Below, in pieces: positions 34,423 to 43,459 of a stretch of 64,000 bases of DNA. Position 1 is the stretch's first letter; the number at the start of each line of letters is the position of its first letter. The notes below the pieces were generated by a model, which ran no database searches, was not told the DNA's origin, and saw only the letters and a list, made by a program, of their open reading frames with translations. The translations under genes and the position numbers were made by a program. Source of the stretch: SZUA-36 sp963704855 (GTDB lineage: Bacteria > Pseudomonadota > Gammaproteobacteria > Xanthomonadales > SZUA-36); assembly GCA_963704855.1 (NCBI GenBank), contig CAVPHY010000024.1:124001-188000 (forward strand). Direction: 5' to 3'.

Positions 34423-35900
34423 ACGCCGAAAGCGCCATCCTGCTGTCTCTGTGTGTGCCTTTGGCCGGCGCCGTTTTGATTGCGCTGACCGGACGAATAA
34501 GTCCCAACCTGAGGGAAGCCGTGACCCTGGTGACGGCAGTCGGCCTGATCGCCTGCGTCTGGAGCCTGCTGCCCGAGGTATATGCCGGCGGTCGGCCGGC
34601 CCTCCATCTGAGCGAGGTTCTTCCGGGTATTTCCGTCGCGTTCCAGGTCGAACCACTGGGCATGATGTTCGCTGCGCTGGCTTCCGGCTTGTGGCTGGTC
34701 AATTCGATCTACTCGATCGGCTACATGCGCGGTAATCAGGAAAAACACCAGACCCGCTTCTACGTGATGTTCGCGGTGTCGCTGGCAGCCACGATGGGTG
34801 TCGCCTTCTCGGCCAACCTGTTCACACTGTTCCTGTTCTACGAAATGCTGACCCTGTCGACCTATCCATTGGTGGCGCACAAGGGTGACGAGAAAACGGT
34901 GCGTTCCGCGCGCGTTTACCTCGGCATTCTTATCGCCGCTTCCATTGGCCTGCTCCTGCCGGCAGTCATCTGGACTTACGCGGTGGCCGGAACCGGTGAT
35001 TTCACTGCGGGCGGTATCCTGCAAGGGCACCTCGAGGGCCCGCTGGTTGGATTACTGCTGGGCCTGTTCGTGTTCGGCGCGGCCAAGGCAGCGGTGATGC
35101 CCGTCCACCGCTGGCTGCCGGCAGCGATGGTGGCTCCGACCCCGGTCAGCGCCCTGTTGCATGCCGTGGCGGTGGTCAAGGCCGGCGTTTTTACCATTAC
35201 CAAGGTGATTGTTTACATCTTCGGCATCGATTTCCTGTTTGCCGAGCCCAGCAGCGGCTGGCTGTTCTATGCCGCGGCCTTCACCATCATTGCTGCCAGC
35301 GTGGTGGCGCTGCGGCAGCAAAACCTGAAGCGTCTGCTGGCCTATTCCACCATTGCCCAGCTGTCCTATGTCGTCATGGCGTCAGCCATCCTCAAGCCAC
35401 TGGCCGAGGTGGGTGCTGCGATCCACATACTGGCGCATGCCTTTGGCAAGATCACGCTGTTCTTCGCCGCCGGCGCCATCTACACCGCGTCGAAGAAGAC
35501 CGAGCTGTACCAGTTGAGCGGCATCGGGCGGCGCATGCCCATCACGATGACCGCATTCACCATTGGAGCGCTGAGCATGATCGGCGTGCCGCCCACCGCC
35601 GGGTTCGTCTCCAAGTGGTACATCCTGGCCGGCGCCTTCCAGGCCGATAATTACGTGGCGCTGGCCACGATCATTCTCAGCACGGCTCTGAATGCAGCCT
35701 ACTTTCTGCCGATCGTCTACCTGGCCTGGTTCGGGAAGGACAACACCCAGGCCGGAAAGGAACATGGCGAAGCGCCGTTTGCCGCCGTCCTGGCATTGGC
35801 CATCACCGCGGCGCTGACGCTGGGCTTCTTCATTTTCAATGCGCCAGCAGTCGAACTGGAGTCTCAACTGGTGCAGCCCATCGTATGGGGAAAGCCATGA
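34419..35900 (+). CDS. Mrp-type antiporter, second D-like (NuoL/M/N family) subunit
   Basis: 493 residues from ATG 34419 (MNAESAILLSL), overlapping mnhD by four bases. Antiporter-like subunit motifs are TLFLFYEMLTLSTYPLVAHK with the TM5 Glu, KAAVMPVHRWLPAAMVAPTP, LLAYSTIAQLSYVVM and GVPPTAGFVSKWY. It is distinct from the first D subunit and may play the MnhA pump role, since no full-length MnhA is present. Confidence 0.9.
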   Translation: MNAESAILLSLCVPLAGAVLIALTGRISPNLREAVTLVTAVGLIACVWSLLPEVYAGGRPALHLSEVLPGISVAFQVEPLGMMFAALASGLWLVNSIYSIGYMRGNQEKHQTRFYVMFAVSLAATMGVAFSANLFTLFLFYEMLTLSTYPLVAHKGDEKTVRSARVYLGILIAASIGLLLPAVIWTYAVAGTGDFTAGGILQGHLEGPLVGLLLGLFVFGAAKAAVMPVHRWLPAAMVAPTPVSALLHAVAVVKAGVFTITKVIVYIFGIDFLFAEPSSGWLFYAAAFTIIAASVVALRQQNLKRLLAYSTIAQLSYVVMASAILKPLAEVGAAIHILAHAFGKITLFFAAGAIYTASKKTELYQLSGIGRRMPITMTAFTIGALSMIGVPPTAGFVSKWYILAGAFQADNYVALATIILSTALNAAYFLPIVYLAWFGKDNTQAGKEHGEAPFAAVLALAITAALTLGFFIFNAPAVELESQLVQPIVWGKP

Positions 35901-35934
35901 ACACACGCCATCGGAATGAAATCGGGATAGGGGT

Positions 35935-36235
35935 ATGAAGTCGCATAATCAGCAACCGCAATCGAACGGCACTGAACAGGATCGGGATGACGCCTGGCTG
36001 GCCCGGCCATCCACCATCCGCCTGCTGTGGTGGGTATTCGGCGTGGTGCTGGCCTTGTCGGTGGGCGCACAGCTAATCATCAAGGTCAAAGGGTATTTCG
36101 GCGTCGACGGCTGGCTGGGATTCGGTGCGGTTTACGGTTTTGCTCGCCTGCCTGGCGATGGTGCTGGTTGCCAAGGTGCTCGGCTGGGTGCTGAAACGCC
36201 CGGCCGATTACTATCGGGAGCCGCAGGATGATTGA
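35935..36235 (+). pseudogene. Small two-helix membrane protein of the antiporter operon, with one apparent extra T
   Basis: The frame from ATG 35935 gives a hydrophilic start and helix (RLLWWVFGVVLALSVGAQLI). It loses a sensible C-terminus after GAVYGF at a TTTT run near 36138-36141. Removing one T gives FLACLAMVLVAKVLGWVLKR then PADYYREPQDD and a stop at 36235, a second helix with a typical charged end. The stop then overlaps the next gene start by eight bases. About 99 residues. Small proteins like this accompany three-D-subunit Mrp clusters; function unknown. Confidence 0.65.
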
Positions 36236-37938
36236 ATTTCTGCCCCCTGCCGTGATCATGCTGGCCGGCGCGCTGCTGATCGGCCCGGCGCGCGGCGCCT
36301 GGCGAACCGCGGTCGTGCTGCTGACCCCTTTACTGACCCTGTGGGTAATCTGGCAGGTTCCGGACGGTGTCGTCACCACCGCAGAATTTCTCAAGTACAC
36401 CATCGAACCGGTCGAGGGCAGCCCGGTGAGGCGGTTGTTCGCCACGATATTCGCCGTTATGGCGTTCGGTGGCGGGCTGTACGCCTATCGCCAGGCCCGG
36501 TGGTACGAACTGGCCGCCGCTTTTGCGTACGCTGCCGGCGCCATTGGCGTGAGCTTTTCCGGCGACCTGATCAGCCTGTTCCTGTTCTGGGAACTGATGG
36601 CGCTGTTTTCCACCGTGGTGGTCTGGTGCGGTGGCACGCCCGGCGCCCGCGCAGCAGGCATCCGCTACGCCGTCATGCACCTGCTGGGCGGTGTGATACT
36701 GAAAGTCGGTATCGAAGGTGTGATGGTGCACACCGGCTCTATCGACGTGCAGGCCATGCTGGCGACCAATTTCGACACCTGGATGATCCTGATCGGCATC
36801 CTGATCAACGCCGCTGCGCCGCCCTTGTCCGCCTGGCTTTCCGATGCCTACCCCGAGTCCAGCCCGACCGGTTCGGTGTTCCTGTCCGCTTTCACCACCA
36901 AGACGGCGGTGCTGGCGCTGATCCTGCTGTTTCCCGGTGAGCCGGTGCTGATCGGCATCGGCTTGTTCATGGTGATGTACGGCATCATCTACGCGCTGCT
37001 GGAAAACGACATCCGGCGCATCCTGGCTTTTTCGATCGTCAACCAGGTGGGTTTCATGGTCTGCGCAGTCGGCATCGGCACCCAGATGGCCATCAACGGT
37101 GCTTCGGCCCATGCGTTTGCGCACATCCTTTACAAGGCGCTGTTATTCATGAGCGCCGGCGCAGTGGTCTACCGCACCGGCTTCAACAAGTGCAGCGAAG
37201 TGGGCGGTCTGTTCAGGACAATGCCGCTGACCGCCGTTTGCGGTATCGTCGGCGCACTGGCGATTTCCGGTTTCCCGCTGACCTCCGGATTCACCACCAA
37301 GACCATGATTTCGCAGGCAGCCGTCGATGAAAACCTGGTAACGGTGTATTTCCTGCTGGCGCGCAGCGTCCGCGGGCGTGTTTCTGCACGCCGGCATCAA
37401 GTTCCCCTGGTTCGTGTTCTTTCAGCGCGACTCGGGTCTGCGGCCGAAGGATGCGCCCTGGAACATGGCTGTGGCGATGGTGTTTTTCTCGGTCTTGTGT
37501 ATCCTCTTCGGCGTGGCGCCGGAACTGTTGTACCGCTACCTGCCCTACCCGGTGGATTACCAGGCCTACACGCCGGGCAAAGTGTTGTTATACCTGCAGT
37601 TGTTGCTGTTCAGCGGTCTGGCGTTCTTCCTGCTGCTGCCGCTGATGCGCCGAACAGAAACGATCAGCCTGGATACAGACTGGGTCTGGCGCGTGGTGCT
37701 GTTTCGATTGGCGCGTGCGCTGGAGTCAGTGGCGGGCCGGGCCGGCCGGCTGTTGAGCACAGCAACCCGGTCATTGCTGGGTCGCCTGGGTGCGGTCGCA
37801 CGCTCCTGGTTTGGTGCTGCACCGGATGAGAGCAACCGGCCCCATGGCGTATTCGCCCGCGCCTGGCCGATCGGCACCACGGCGCTGTGGATCGCCGTGC
37901 TGCTGACGGCCTACGTGCTTTTTTACTACCTGGCCTGA
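36228..37938 (+). pseudogene. Mrp-type antiporter, third D/A-like subunit, with one apparent extra C
   Basis: NuoL/M-family subunit. From ATG 36228: FSGDLISLFLFWELMALFST with the TM5 Glu, INAAAPPLSAWLSDAYPESS, LAFSIVNQVGFMVCAVG and SGFPLTSGFTTKTMISQAAV. After VTVYFLLA near 37362 the frame runs into unlikely Arg-rich sequence. The true continuation is one base off (AASAGVFLHAGIKFPWFVFF, then YLPYPVDYQAYTPGKVLLYL, stop 37938). Removing one base in GGCGCGCAGC restores about 569 residues. H is replaced by A in the lysine-region motif compared with the other D subunits. Confidence 0.85.
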
Positions 37939-37989
37939 CTCGGCTGCACGAGCTGATTTGAACTCTACCCCCCCAATGACTTGTCTCGG

Positions 37990-38793
37990 TCACTTTTTTT
38001 CAACAACCTTTGTTAACTGCTCAATTCGTTCGGCAAGCCCTCGAATCTCGGCCAACATCTGAATACGATCATCGTGCCCCTTCAGGGCTCGCTCTTCTGC
38101 CGCTTCGTCGGTTTCCGCATGCATTGCGTTAACGATGACGGCGATAAACAGATTGAGCATGATGAATGTTGTGATGAGAATGAATGGAATGAAAAACACC
38201 CAGGAATATGCAAATTTGTCCATCACCGGTCGGACAATGCCCATTGACCAGCTTTCCAGGGTCATGATCTGAAACAGGCTGTAAGCACTCGCAGAGAGGC
38301 TACCGAACCATTCAGGGAACTCGTTGCCGAAAAGTTTGGTTGCCATCACGGCACCCACATAGAAAACCAGGCAGAGAATGCTGGAGACAGCCACGATACC
38401 TGGAATGGCGACCGCCAAACCGTTAACAACCTTCCTGAGCGCAGGCGTCACGCTGATAATGCGAAGCGCCCTGAGTACTCTCAAAGCACGCAATACGGCA
38501 AAAGGTCCTGATGACGGGAGCAGTGAGACACCCACGATAATAAAGTCGAATACTCTCCATGGATCCTTGAAGAACTGGCCTCGATAAACAAAAATTTTCA
38601 GAATTTGCTCAATCGTAAAAATCGCAAGAAACACCCGGTCAACCGAATACAGAAGTTTGAGGGTTTGGTCAGACCAGCCCGGCATGGTTTCGAGGCCAAG
38701 CGTAATGGCATTGATGCCAATGATAGTGACAATAAACCGTTCAAAAGGCTTTGATTCAATTATTGAGCGAGTATTCAACACTTCATCTCCCAC
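37990..38793 (-). CDS. Bacterial voltage-gated sodium channel (NaChBac/BacNav family)
   Basis: 267 residues, a single six-helix repeat. The S4 voltage sensor carries arginines every third residue: R102, R105, R108, R111 in LRALRVLRALRII. The pore loop has selectivity filter T178-LESWS-S183 in IMTLESWSMG, the sodium-selective BacNav sequence. After S6 (LITTFIMLNLFIAVIVNAMH) comes a cytoplasmic coiled coil (LAEIRGLAERIEQLTKVVEK) that assembles the tetramer. In marine and alkaliphilic bacteria such channels link Na+ entry to motility, pH homeostasis and chemotaxis. It lies convergent with the Na+-exporting Mrp operon, 51 bases away. Confidence 0.93.
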   Translation of the reverse strand: MGDEVLNTRSIIESKPFERFIVTIIGINAITLGLETMPGWSDQTLKLLYSVDRVFLAIFTIEQILKIFVYRGQFFKDPWRVFDFIIVGVSLLPSSGPFAVLRALRVLRALRIISVTPALRKVVNGLAVAIPGIVAVSSILCLVFYVGAVMATKLFGNEFPEWFGSLSASAYSLFQIMTLESWSMGIVRPVMDKFAYSWVFFIPFILITTFIMLNLFIAVIVNAMHAETDEAAEERALKGHDDRIQMLAEIRGLAERIEQLTKVVEKK

Positions 38794-39278
38794 AGCAGTT
38801 TGCCAAGAAGTCAGAGTTGAATGCCAGAGTTTGTTACCCCGAATCCTTACTCTGGCCCAGTCTTGGTTGATCCGGTTCCCCAGAAGTTCCCATCAGCAAC
38901 GATAGCTTGCTGACCTAGACATCATTCTTCAGGAACAGGGCGCTGAATGCAATGGAACAGGCCGATGGAAAGGCCTGCGAAATCCGGGCGCGCTTGAACA
39001 AGGGCCACTCATGGCCCGGGGCGACCGTTTGGAGTGAATCATTGCCGCAAACGAATATCCGGAAACGTTGGTAACCTGCCAGGCAGCCGCACGAAAATGT
39101 CATATGATGCGGCTCATTTTCCAGTTCACTCGCAAGGCGTAAACTGGCTTAGTTGATTTTGACATTGGCGCCTGGCGATATTGGGCTCTAGTGGACAGGG
39201 AAAACCCGAACAAGCGCTTCCTACAACATCGGCATCGGTGTCTGGCCTGTTGCACCAGCCTGTCACGCATTTGCAAAG
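38794..39278. other. Intergenic stretch, no convincing gene
   Basis: About 485 bases between the channel gene start and the dehydrogenase fragment. Short frames on the minus strand (around 38915-39282) have no recognisable motif or ribosome-binding site. The promoter of the channel gene should lie near its right end. Confidence 0.5.
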
Positions 39279-39333
39279 GCATTAGCGATCTGGCTTCCCA
39301 ATCAACAACGCCAATAAGGCTCTGGCCTATTTC
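39279..39333 (+). pseudogene. Internal fragment of a beta-hydroxyacid dehydrogenase gene
   Basis: It matches 24832-24889 of the dehydrogenase gene: GGCATTAGCGATCTGG, then 19 identical bases ATCAACAACGCCAATAAGG, then CTCTGGCCTATTTC. It encodes GISDL-x-x-INNANKALAYF with one missing base. Its last bases form the stop codon of the convergent S1-domain gene. Confidence 0.75.
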
Positions 39334-40529
39334 TTCTTTTTCATACTCTGCTGTAACAGCTCGCCGAAGCTGCCCATGGCGCCTTCTTCTTTCGGCTTCT
39401 GCTTGTACTGCTCGATGTTTACCCCAGCCTCGGCGGCCCTATTTTCATCCAATGAAAGACTGATGCGCCGCTTTTCGATGTCGACGCCAAGTACAGTCGC
39501 CTCGACTTTATCGCCGATCTTGACGACCTCACTTGGGTGATTCACGCGTTTGTCGGCAGCCAGTTCGCTAATGTGAACCAGTCCGTCAATGCCCGGGGTT
39601 AGCTCGACAAAGGCGCCAAAAGGTTCCACTCGGCTGATGGACCCACTGACCCTGGTGCCGACGGCATAAGCCGTTGACGCCTCCTGCCAGGGGTCCTTTG
39701 CCAGGGAACGCAGTGACAAGGCAATTTTCTCCGGCCGCTTTGGGTTGTCCGTCTTCTCGATCCGCAATACAGCCACTTCAAGCTCCTGTCCCTCGTGGAG
39801 CATCTCGTTCGGATGGGCGAGCCGGGCAAAAGACAGCTCGCTGATATGGATCATGCCCTCGATACCGCCGAGATCGACGAAGGCACCATAATCCTGCAGC
39901 GACGTGACCTTACCGGTCAGGGTCGCTCCGACCTCCAAACTGGCTCGAATTTGTACGGCTCGTTCGCGCTGCTCCTCTTCGAGTATCGCGCGCCGGGATA
40001 GCACCAGATTCGGGCGCCGTCCACCCTCGATCTTCGTGATACGGAAATCCAGCCGCTGACCGGTTAACTCAGACAGATCTTCGACAAAGTGAATGTCGAT
40101 CTGCGAGGCCGGGCAGAAGGCACGTTGACCGGCGATCTGGACTTCGACGCCACCCTTGGTGACGCCGGTTACCAGACCCGCAACCGGCAGTCCCTGACTG
40201 TAAGCGTCCTGCAGTCCTGATAGGTCGTGGGCCTTGAGTCCGTGTTGGGTGCCGAGGATCAGTGCACCGGTCTCTTTGTCCTTGCTCGTCACCACGGACT
40301 CGACCTTGTCACCGATCTTCGCGGTCAATTCTCCCGCTTCGTTCTTTAACGCGTCGATTTCCATCACCCCCTCGGATTTGAAACCAAGGTCGATATAGAC
40401 GTGCTCTTCGCCAATGCTAACGATAGTGCCTTGCACCCTGTCGCCGACATCTGGCTCTGTCTGCTTCCGTGCCGGTTGGGATTCATCGAACTGGGCCAGT
40501 AGATCTTCGAAGTTTTCTGAGTTGGACAT
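39327..40529 (-). CDS. S1 RNA-binding domain protein with four S1 domains
   Basis: 400 residues from ATG 40529 (MSNSENFEDLLAQFDES); the longer frame to 40568 lacks homologous sequence. Four S1 folds follow: VQGTIVSIGEEHVYIDLGF near 30, AGLVTGVTKGGVEVQIAG near 115, LTGKVTSLQDYGAFVDLGG near 200, and VSGSISRVEPFGAFVELTPG near 285. A basic tail ends MKKKK. Ribosomal protein S1 has six domains, so this is a shorter S1-like protein that probably binds mRNA or ribosomes. The C-terminal stop lies inside a foreign dehydrogenase fragment, so the original last residues may have been altered. Confidence 0.88.
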   Translation of the reverse strand: MSNSENFEDLLAQFDESQPARKQTEPDVGDRVQGTIVSIGEEHVYIDLGFKSEGVMEIDALKNEAGELTAKIGDKVESVVTSKDKETGALILGTQHGLKAHDLSGLQDAYSQGLPVAGLVTGVTKGGVEVQIAGQRAFCPASQIDIHFVEDLSELTGQRLDFRITKIEGGRRPNLVLSRRAILEEEQRERAVQIRASLEVGATLTGKVTSLQDYGAFVDLGGIEGMIHISELSFARLAHPNEMLHEGQELEVAVLRIEKTDNPKRPEKIALSLRSLAKDPWQEASTAYAVGTRVSGSISRVEPFGAFVELTPGIDGLVHISELAADKRVNHPSEVVKIGDKVEATVLGVDIEKRRISLSLDENRAAEAGVNIEQYKQKPKEEGAMGSFGELLQQSMKKKK

Positions 40530-40710
40530 GGTCAATACCGTACTAATACGCGCCGTAGCTGTCCTCATCTCTCCCTTAGGTGGAGTCGGGATGAGGTTGA
40601 TTGTGGCAGAAATTGCCTAAGCGCATTGTAGGCGGATTCATCACTCAGCGAAACTTCGCTACTCATATCCGGCCAGCTCCATGATTGCCAAGTCCCAGGG
40701 CTTTGCTGCC
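40530..40710. other. Intergenic region upstream of the S1-domain gene
   Basis: No gene seen. It should hold the S1 gene promoter. It ends at the first partial repeat head at 40711. Confidence 0.4.
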
Positions 40711-40803
40711 TAATGCTGGGGTCATAATGCTGGGGTCAGAATAATGCTGGGGTCAGAGTAAAGGGACAGAGTGAAACTCACTCTGTCCCTTTACTCTGAC
40801 CCC
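40711..40803. repeat. Palindromic repeat with two truncated heads that copy flanking sequence
   Basis: TAATGCTGGGGTCA occurs at 40711-40724 and again at 40725-40738, then GAA, then TAATGCT followed by the complete palindrome 40749-40803. Only the last copy has both arms. The TAATGCT part is not element sequence in other copies (compare 24050-24057), so flanking DNA was copied with the head. Confidence 0.9.
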
Positions 40804-40847
40804 ATTTAGTTGCATTATTCTAGGTGTATCCAGCGATTAACACTGGA

Positions 40848-41741
40848 TCACATAAATAGCTTTTCGCGGGCAGTATCCATAATGGCGGCTACCAGCGGAT
40901 GCAGGACTCGGCGTTCGACCGAGATAGCGTAGAACTCTTCTTTGATCTCGTTGACTTGCCCGATAGACTCGACGCCATACTGAAGCATCACTTCGCTCTC
41001 GATCGCGGCGGGTGCGATAAAAACACCTGCGCCCTGTTTACCGAAGGCTTTCATCAGCGCACTATCGTCGAATTCTGCAACCATCTTTGGATGAATCCGA
41101 TTCTTGTCCAGCCACTGGTCTATTGCCGAACGCAACTGCGTACCGGCAGCGGGTAGCAGTATCGGTGCACCATCGAGGCATTGCGGGAAATCGCCTTCCA
41201 GATTACGCGCAATTTCGGCCCTGGCCAAAAAGCTGACCGCGCACACACCCAGCTTGTGACTGTATCCGCGCGTACTCACCGTCGCAGGTATCGGTCGGTC
41301 GGCCAACACCAGGTCAAGCCGATGCAGGGTCAGTTCCGCCAGTAAGTCATCCAGGCTCGCCTCGCGACAAATCATCCGCACCGGCTCCGGAAGCATCAGG
41401 GCCGGCTGCAGAATACGATGCGCAATCGATTTGGGCAATGCGTCCACCACGCCGACGCGAAACAGTTTCGGGCGGTCTTTTGGCAGCTGGTGTATCACTT
41501 CCTCGAGTTCGCCACCCAGCGAAAAGATTTCGTCGGCATAGCTCAGCGCCAGCCGCCCGCTCTCGGAGATTTCAAGATTGCGTCCCACGCGGTTAAAAAG
41601 TTTTGTCCTCAACTGGTCTTCGAGCAGGCCAAGCTGGCCGCTGATGGTTTGCGGTGTAAGGTGCAAGCGCTCACTGGCCCGGGCAATGCCGCCCTCTCGC
41701 GCGACAACCCAGAAATAATGCAGGTGTTTATAGTTGATCAT
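40848..41741 (-). CDS. nhaR: LysR-family regulator NhaR
   Basis: 297 residues. The N-terminal helix-turn-helix is NhaR-like: INYKHLHYFWVVAREGGIAR then ASERLHLTPQTISGQLGLLE. A periplasmic-binding-protein-like effector domain covers about 90-290. NhaR activates the Na+/H+ antiporter gene nhaA in response to sodium. No nhaA is in the window, so its local targets could be the Mrp operon or the adjacent hibernation factor; that is inference. Start ATG 41741, divergent from the gene at 41862. Confidence 0.85.
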   Translation of the reverse strand: MINYKHLHYFWVVAREGGIARASERLHLTPQTISGQLGLLEDQLRTKLFNRVGRNLEISESGRLALSYADEIFSLGGELEEVIHQLPKDRPKLFRVGVVDALPKSIAHRILQPALMLPEPVRMICREASLDDLLAELTLHRLDLVLADRPIPATVSTRGYSHKLGVCAVSFLARAEIARNLEGDFPQCLDGAPILLPAAGTQLRSAIDQWLDKNRIHPKMVAEFDDSALMKAFGKQGAGVFIAPAAIESEVMLQYGVESIGQVNEIKEEFYAISVERRVLHPLVAAIMDTAREKLFM

Positions 41742-41861
41742 AGGCCAATACTTCGATTAATACGTATTATTATTAAATTATATTCGACTTTTACTGATAT
41801 TAAAACAACCTCATTATTAGTGTCACAACTTATTGGAATTAATTGATACAAGGAGTTGATG

Positions 41862-42215
41862 ATGCAAATTGATATACAGGCCAGGTCATTTTCGCTAACA
41901 GAGCCATTACGCCAATACAGTGAGCAACGTATTCGTTTTGCGTTAACCCGGTTTGGGGACCATATCCAGAGAGTTTCGATGTGGTTATCTGATGTCAACG
42001 GACCCAAGGGGGGCAAGGACAAACATTGCCGCTTACAGATCGCTTTAACTGGAAAAACCGACATCGTCATTGAAGACATTCAGGTTGACCTGCATGTCGC
42101 CATCAACCGGACGGTAGAGCGCGCCAGCCGTTCTCTGGTGCGAAAACTGGATCGCAGGCAATCAAGGATGCAACGCCCACGGACTGACGTGCTGGAATCT
42201 TCATCGTCCATCTAG
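41862..42215 (+). CDS. Ribosome hibernation factor-like protein (HPF/RaiA family)
   Basis: 117 residues. ATG 41862 is chosen because AAGGAG (41850-41855) is 6 bases upstream; ATG 41859 and TTG 41856 are too close. The first strand reads MQIDIQARSFSLTEPLRQYS, followed by RIRFALTRFGDHIQRVSMWL, the usual alpha/beta HPF pattern. Later come DLHVAINRTVERASRSLVRK and a basic tail. HPF-fold proteins bind the 30S decoding centre and silence ribosomes in slow growth. This one lacks the long C-terminal domain. It precedes the BI-1 gene by 32 bases and is divergent from nhaR. Confidence 0.8.
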   Translation: MQIDIQARSFSLTEPLRQYSEQRIRFALTRFGDHIQRVSMWLSDVNGPKGGKDKHCRLQIALTGKTDIVIEDIQVDLHVAINRTVERASRSLVRKLDRRQSRMQRPRTDVLESSSSI

Positions 42216-42247
42216 GGACACTTTTTGAAAGCTAAAGGAGAAATGAT

Positions 42248-42919
42248 ATGAAAAACCCGGTAATTGCAGGATCCTACGGCGGACAGACAACCACTGTCAG
42301 CAGTAACAAGGTTCTGCGAAACACTTACATGCTGTTATCCATGACCCTGCTATTCAGCGGGTTCACTGCCGGCGTTTCGATGGTTTTGAACCTGCCCCAT
42401 CCAGGGCTGGTCATTACCCTTCTCGGCTATTTTGGCCTGCTTTTTCTTACGACACGCTACCGCGACAGCGCCATTGGACTGGCGTTCGTCTTCGCATTGA
42501 CAGGCTTCATGGGATACACCCTCGGGCCGATATTGAACGCCTATTTGTCGATGGCCAGTGGAGGGCAGATCGTCATGACAGCAATGGTTTCAACCGGCGC
42601 GATCTTTATCGGCCTGTCTGCCTTTTCCCTGGTGACCCGCAAGGATTTCAGCTTCCTGGCTAATTTCCTTTTCGTCGGCATCCTGGTTGCATTCCTGGCC
42701 GGGCTCGGTGCGATATTTTTCGAGATGCCTATGCTATCACTTGCCGTCTCGTCAGTTTTCGTGCTGCTGATGTCCGGACTGATCCTCTACCAGACAAGCA
42801 ACCTTGTAAACGGCGGCGAGACCAATTACATCATGGCGACCGTTACCCTGTACGTATCTATCTTCAACCTTTTGACCAGCATGCTGCACTTGCTGGGGTT
42901 TATGGGGGGCGATGAGTGA
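42248..42919 (+). CDS. Bax inhibitor-1/YccA family membrane protein
   Basis: 223 residues, seven hydrophobic segments in BI-1 order. It ends with the family's C-terminal motifs TSNLVNGGETNYIMATVTLY then VSIFNLLTSMLHLLG. The acidic pair that controls Ca2+ leak in the related BsYetJ is near the middle and end. E. coli YccA is a substrate and inhibitor of FtsH. AAGGAGAAATGAT precedes the ATG. Probably co-transcribed with the hibernation-factor gene. Confidence 0.9.
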   Translation: MKNPVIAGSYGGQTTTVSSNKVLRNTYMLLSMTLLFSGFTAGVSMVLNLPHPGLVITLLGYFGLLFLTTRYRDSAIGLAFVFALTGFMGYTLGPILNAYLSMASGGQIVMTAMVSTGAIFIGLSAFSLVTRKDFSFLANFLFVGILVAFLAGLGAIFFEMPMLSLAVSSVFVLLMSGLILYQTSNLVNGGETNYIMATVTLYVSIFNLLTSMLHLLGFMGGDE

Positions 42920-42957
42920 ACGGGCGAAGCTGCCGTGACGGTCCGGCCGGCAAACCT

Positions 42958-43081
42958 TAATGCTGGGGTCAAATGCTGGGGTCAGAGTAAAGGGACAGAG
43001 TGAAGCTCACTCTGTCCCTTTACTCTGACCCCATTTATGGAGTGAAGCTCACTCTGTCCCTTTACTCTGACCCCATTTATG
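42958..43081. repeat. Palindromic repeat with duplicated head and a 42-base duplicated tail
   Basis: A head TAATGCTGGGGTCA (42958-42971) precedes the full element (42978-43032). Then the right half plus its flank ATTTATG is exactly doubled: 42998-43039 equals 43040-43081. Both ends of one element are therefore stuttered, each with flanking bases. It lies between convergent genes. Confidence 0.92.
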
Positions 43082-43358
43082 TGTACTTGAGGAGGGTACA
43101 CCTAAAAATACGCCTGAGAGTTGACGCCAATCAATTGAAAGCTCACACATACTGGGAATGCCCCGGTAGGGCGGACACGTCAGAGCTATGATTCAAGCAT
43201 AGGAGGAAGTGGTATGAGTCGCGACACAGCTTCATCGTGCAATGGTGTGACCAGGAGCCATGAAAGGTCATGAACACCCATCCGTGCACGTAAACGCCGC
43301 ACTTGACCGGAGAAGGCTAATGGGTGACCCCATGACTTTCCTTGACTTTGAAACAAAT
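43082..43358. other. Non-coding stretch with small hairpins, unidentified
   Basis: No credible frame longer than about 40 codons. Local stems are visible, such as CATGA-AAGG-TCATG near 43258-43272. Segments such as GGAGGAAGTGGTATGAG and GGGTGACCCCATGAC vaguely recall group II intron ribozyme remnants. I could not identify domain V, so the nature is open. Confidence 0.3.
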
Positions 43359-43359
43359 G

Positions 43360-43388
43360 GGGCCGGATACAGAAAATGTATCCGGCCC
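43360..43388. repeat. Second-family palindrome, also a plausible terminator
   Basis: GGGCCGGATACA (43360-43371) and TGTATCCGGCCC (43377-43388) pair around GAAAA and are followed by TTTTTTAACTTTT. In the plus direction this meets the form of an intrinsic terminator downstream of the BI-1 gene. The sequence is that of the repeat at 25178-25216 with a shorter loop. Confidence 0.85.
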
Positions 43389-43459
43389 TTTTTTAACTTT
43401 TATTCCAGTTTAAACAGGTAAAGACCCGTCATGAAACCGGCGGTACTCGTTGCTGTCGA

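Noticed and set aside
36228..37938. Programmed ribosomal frameshift in the third D-like subunit
   Set aside because: There is no slippery heptamer at the shift, and five other genes show the same one-extra-base pattern, so error or mutation is simpler.
39327..40529. Ribosomal protein S1 (rpsA)
   Set aside because: Only four S1 domains and 400 residues are present; rpsA encodes about six domains.
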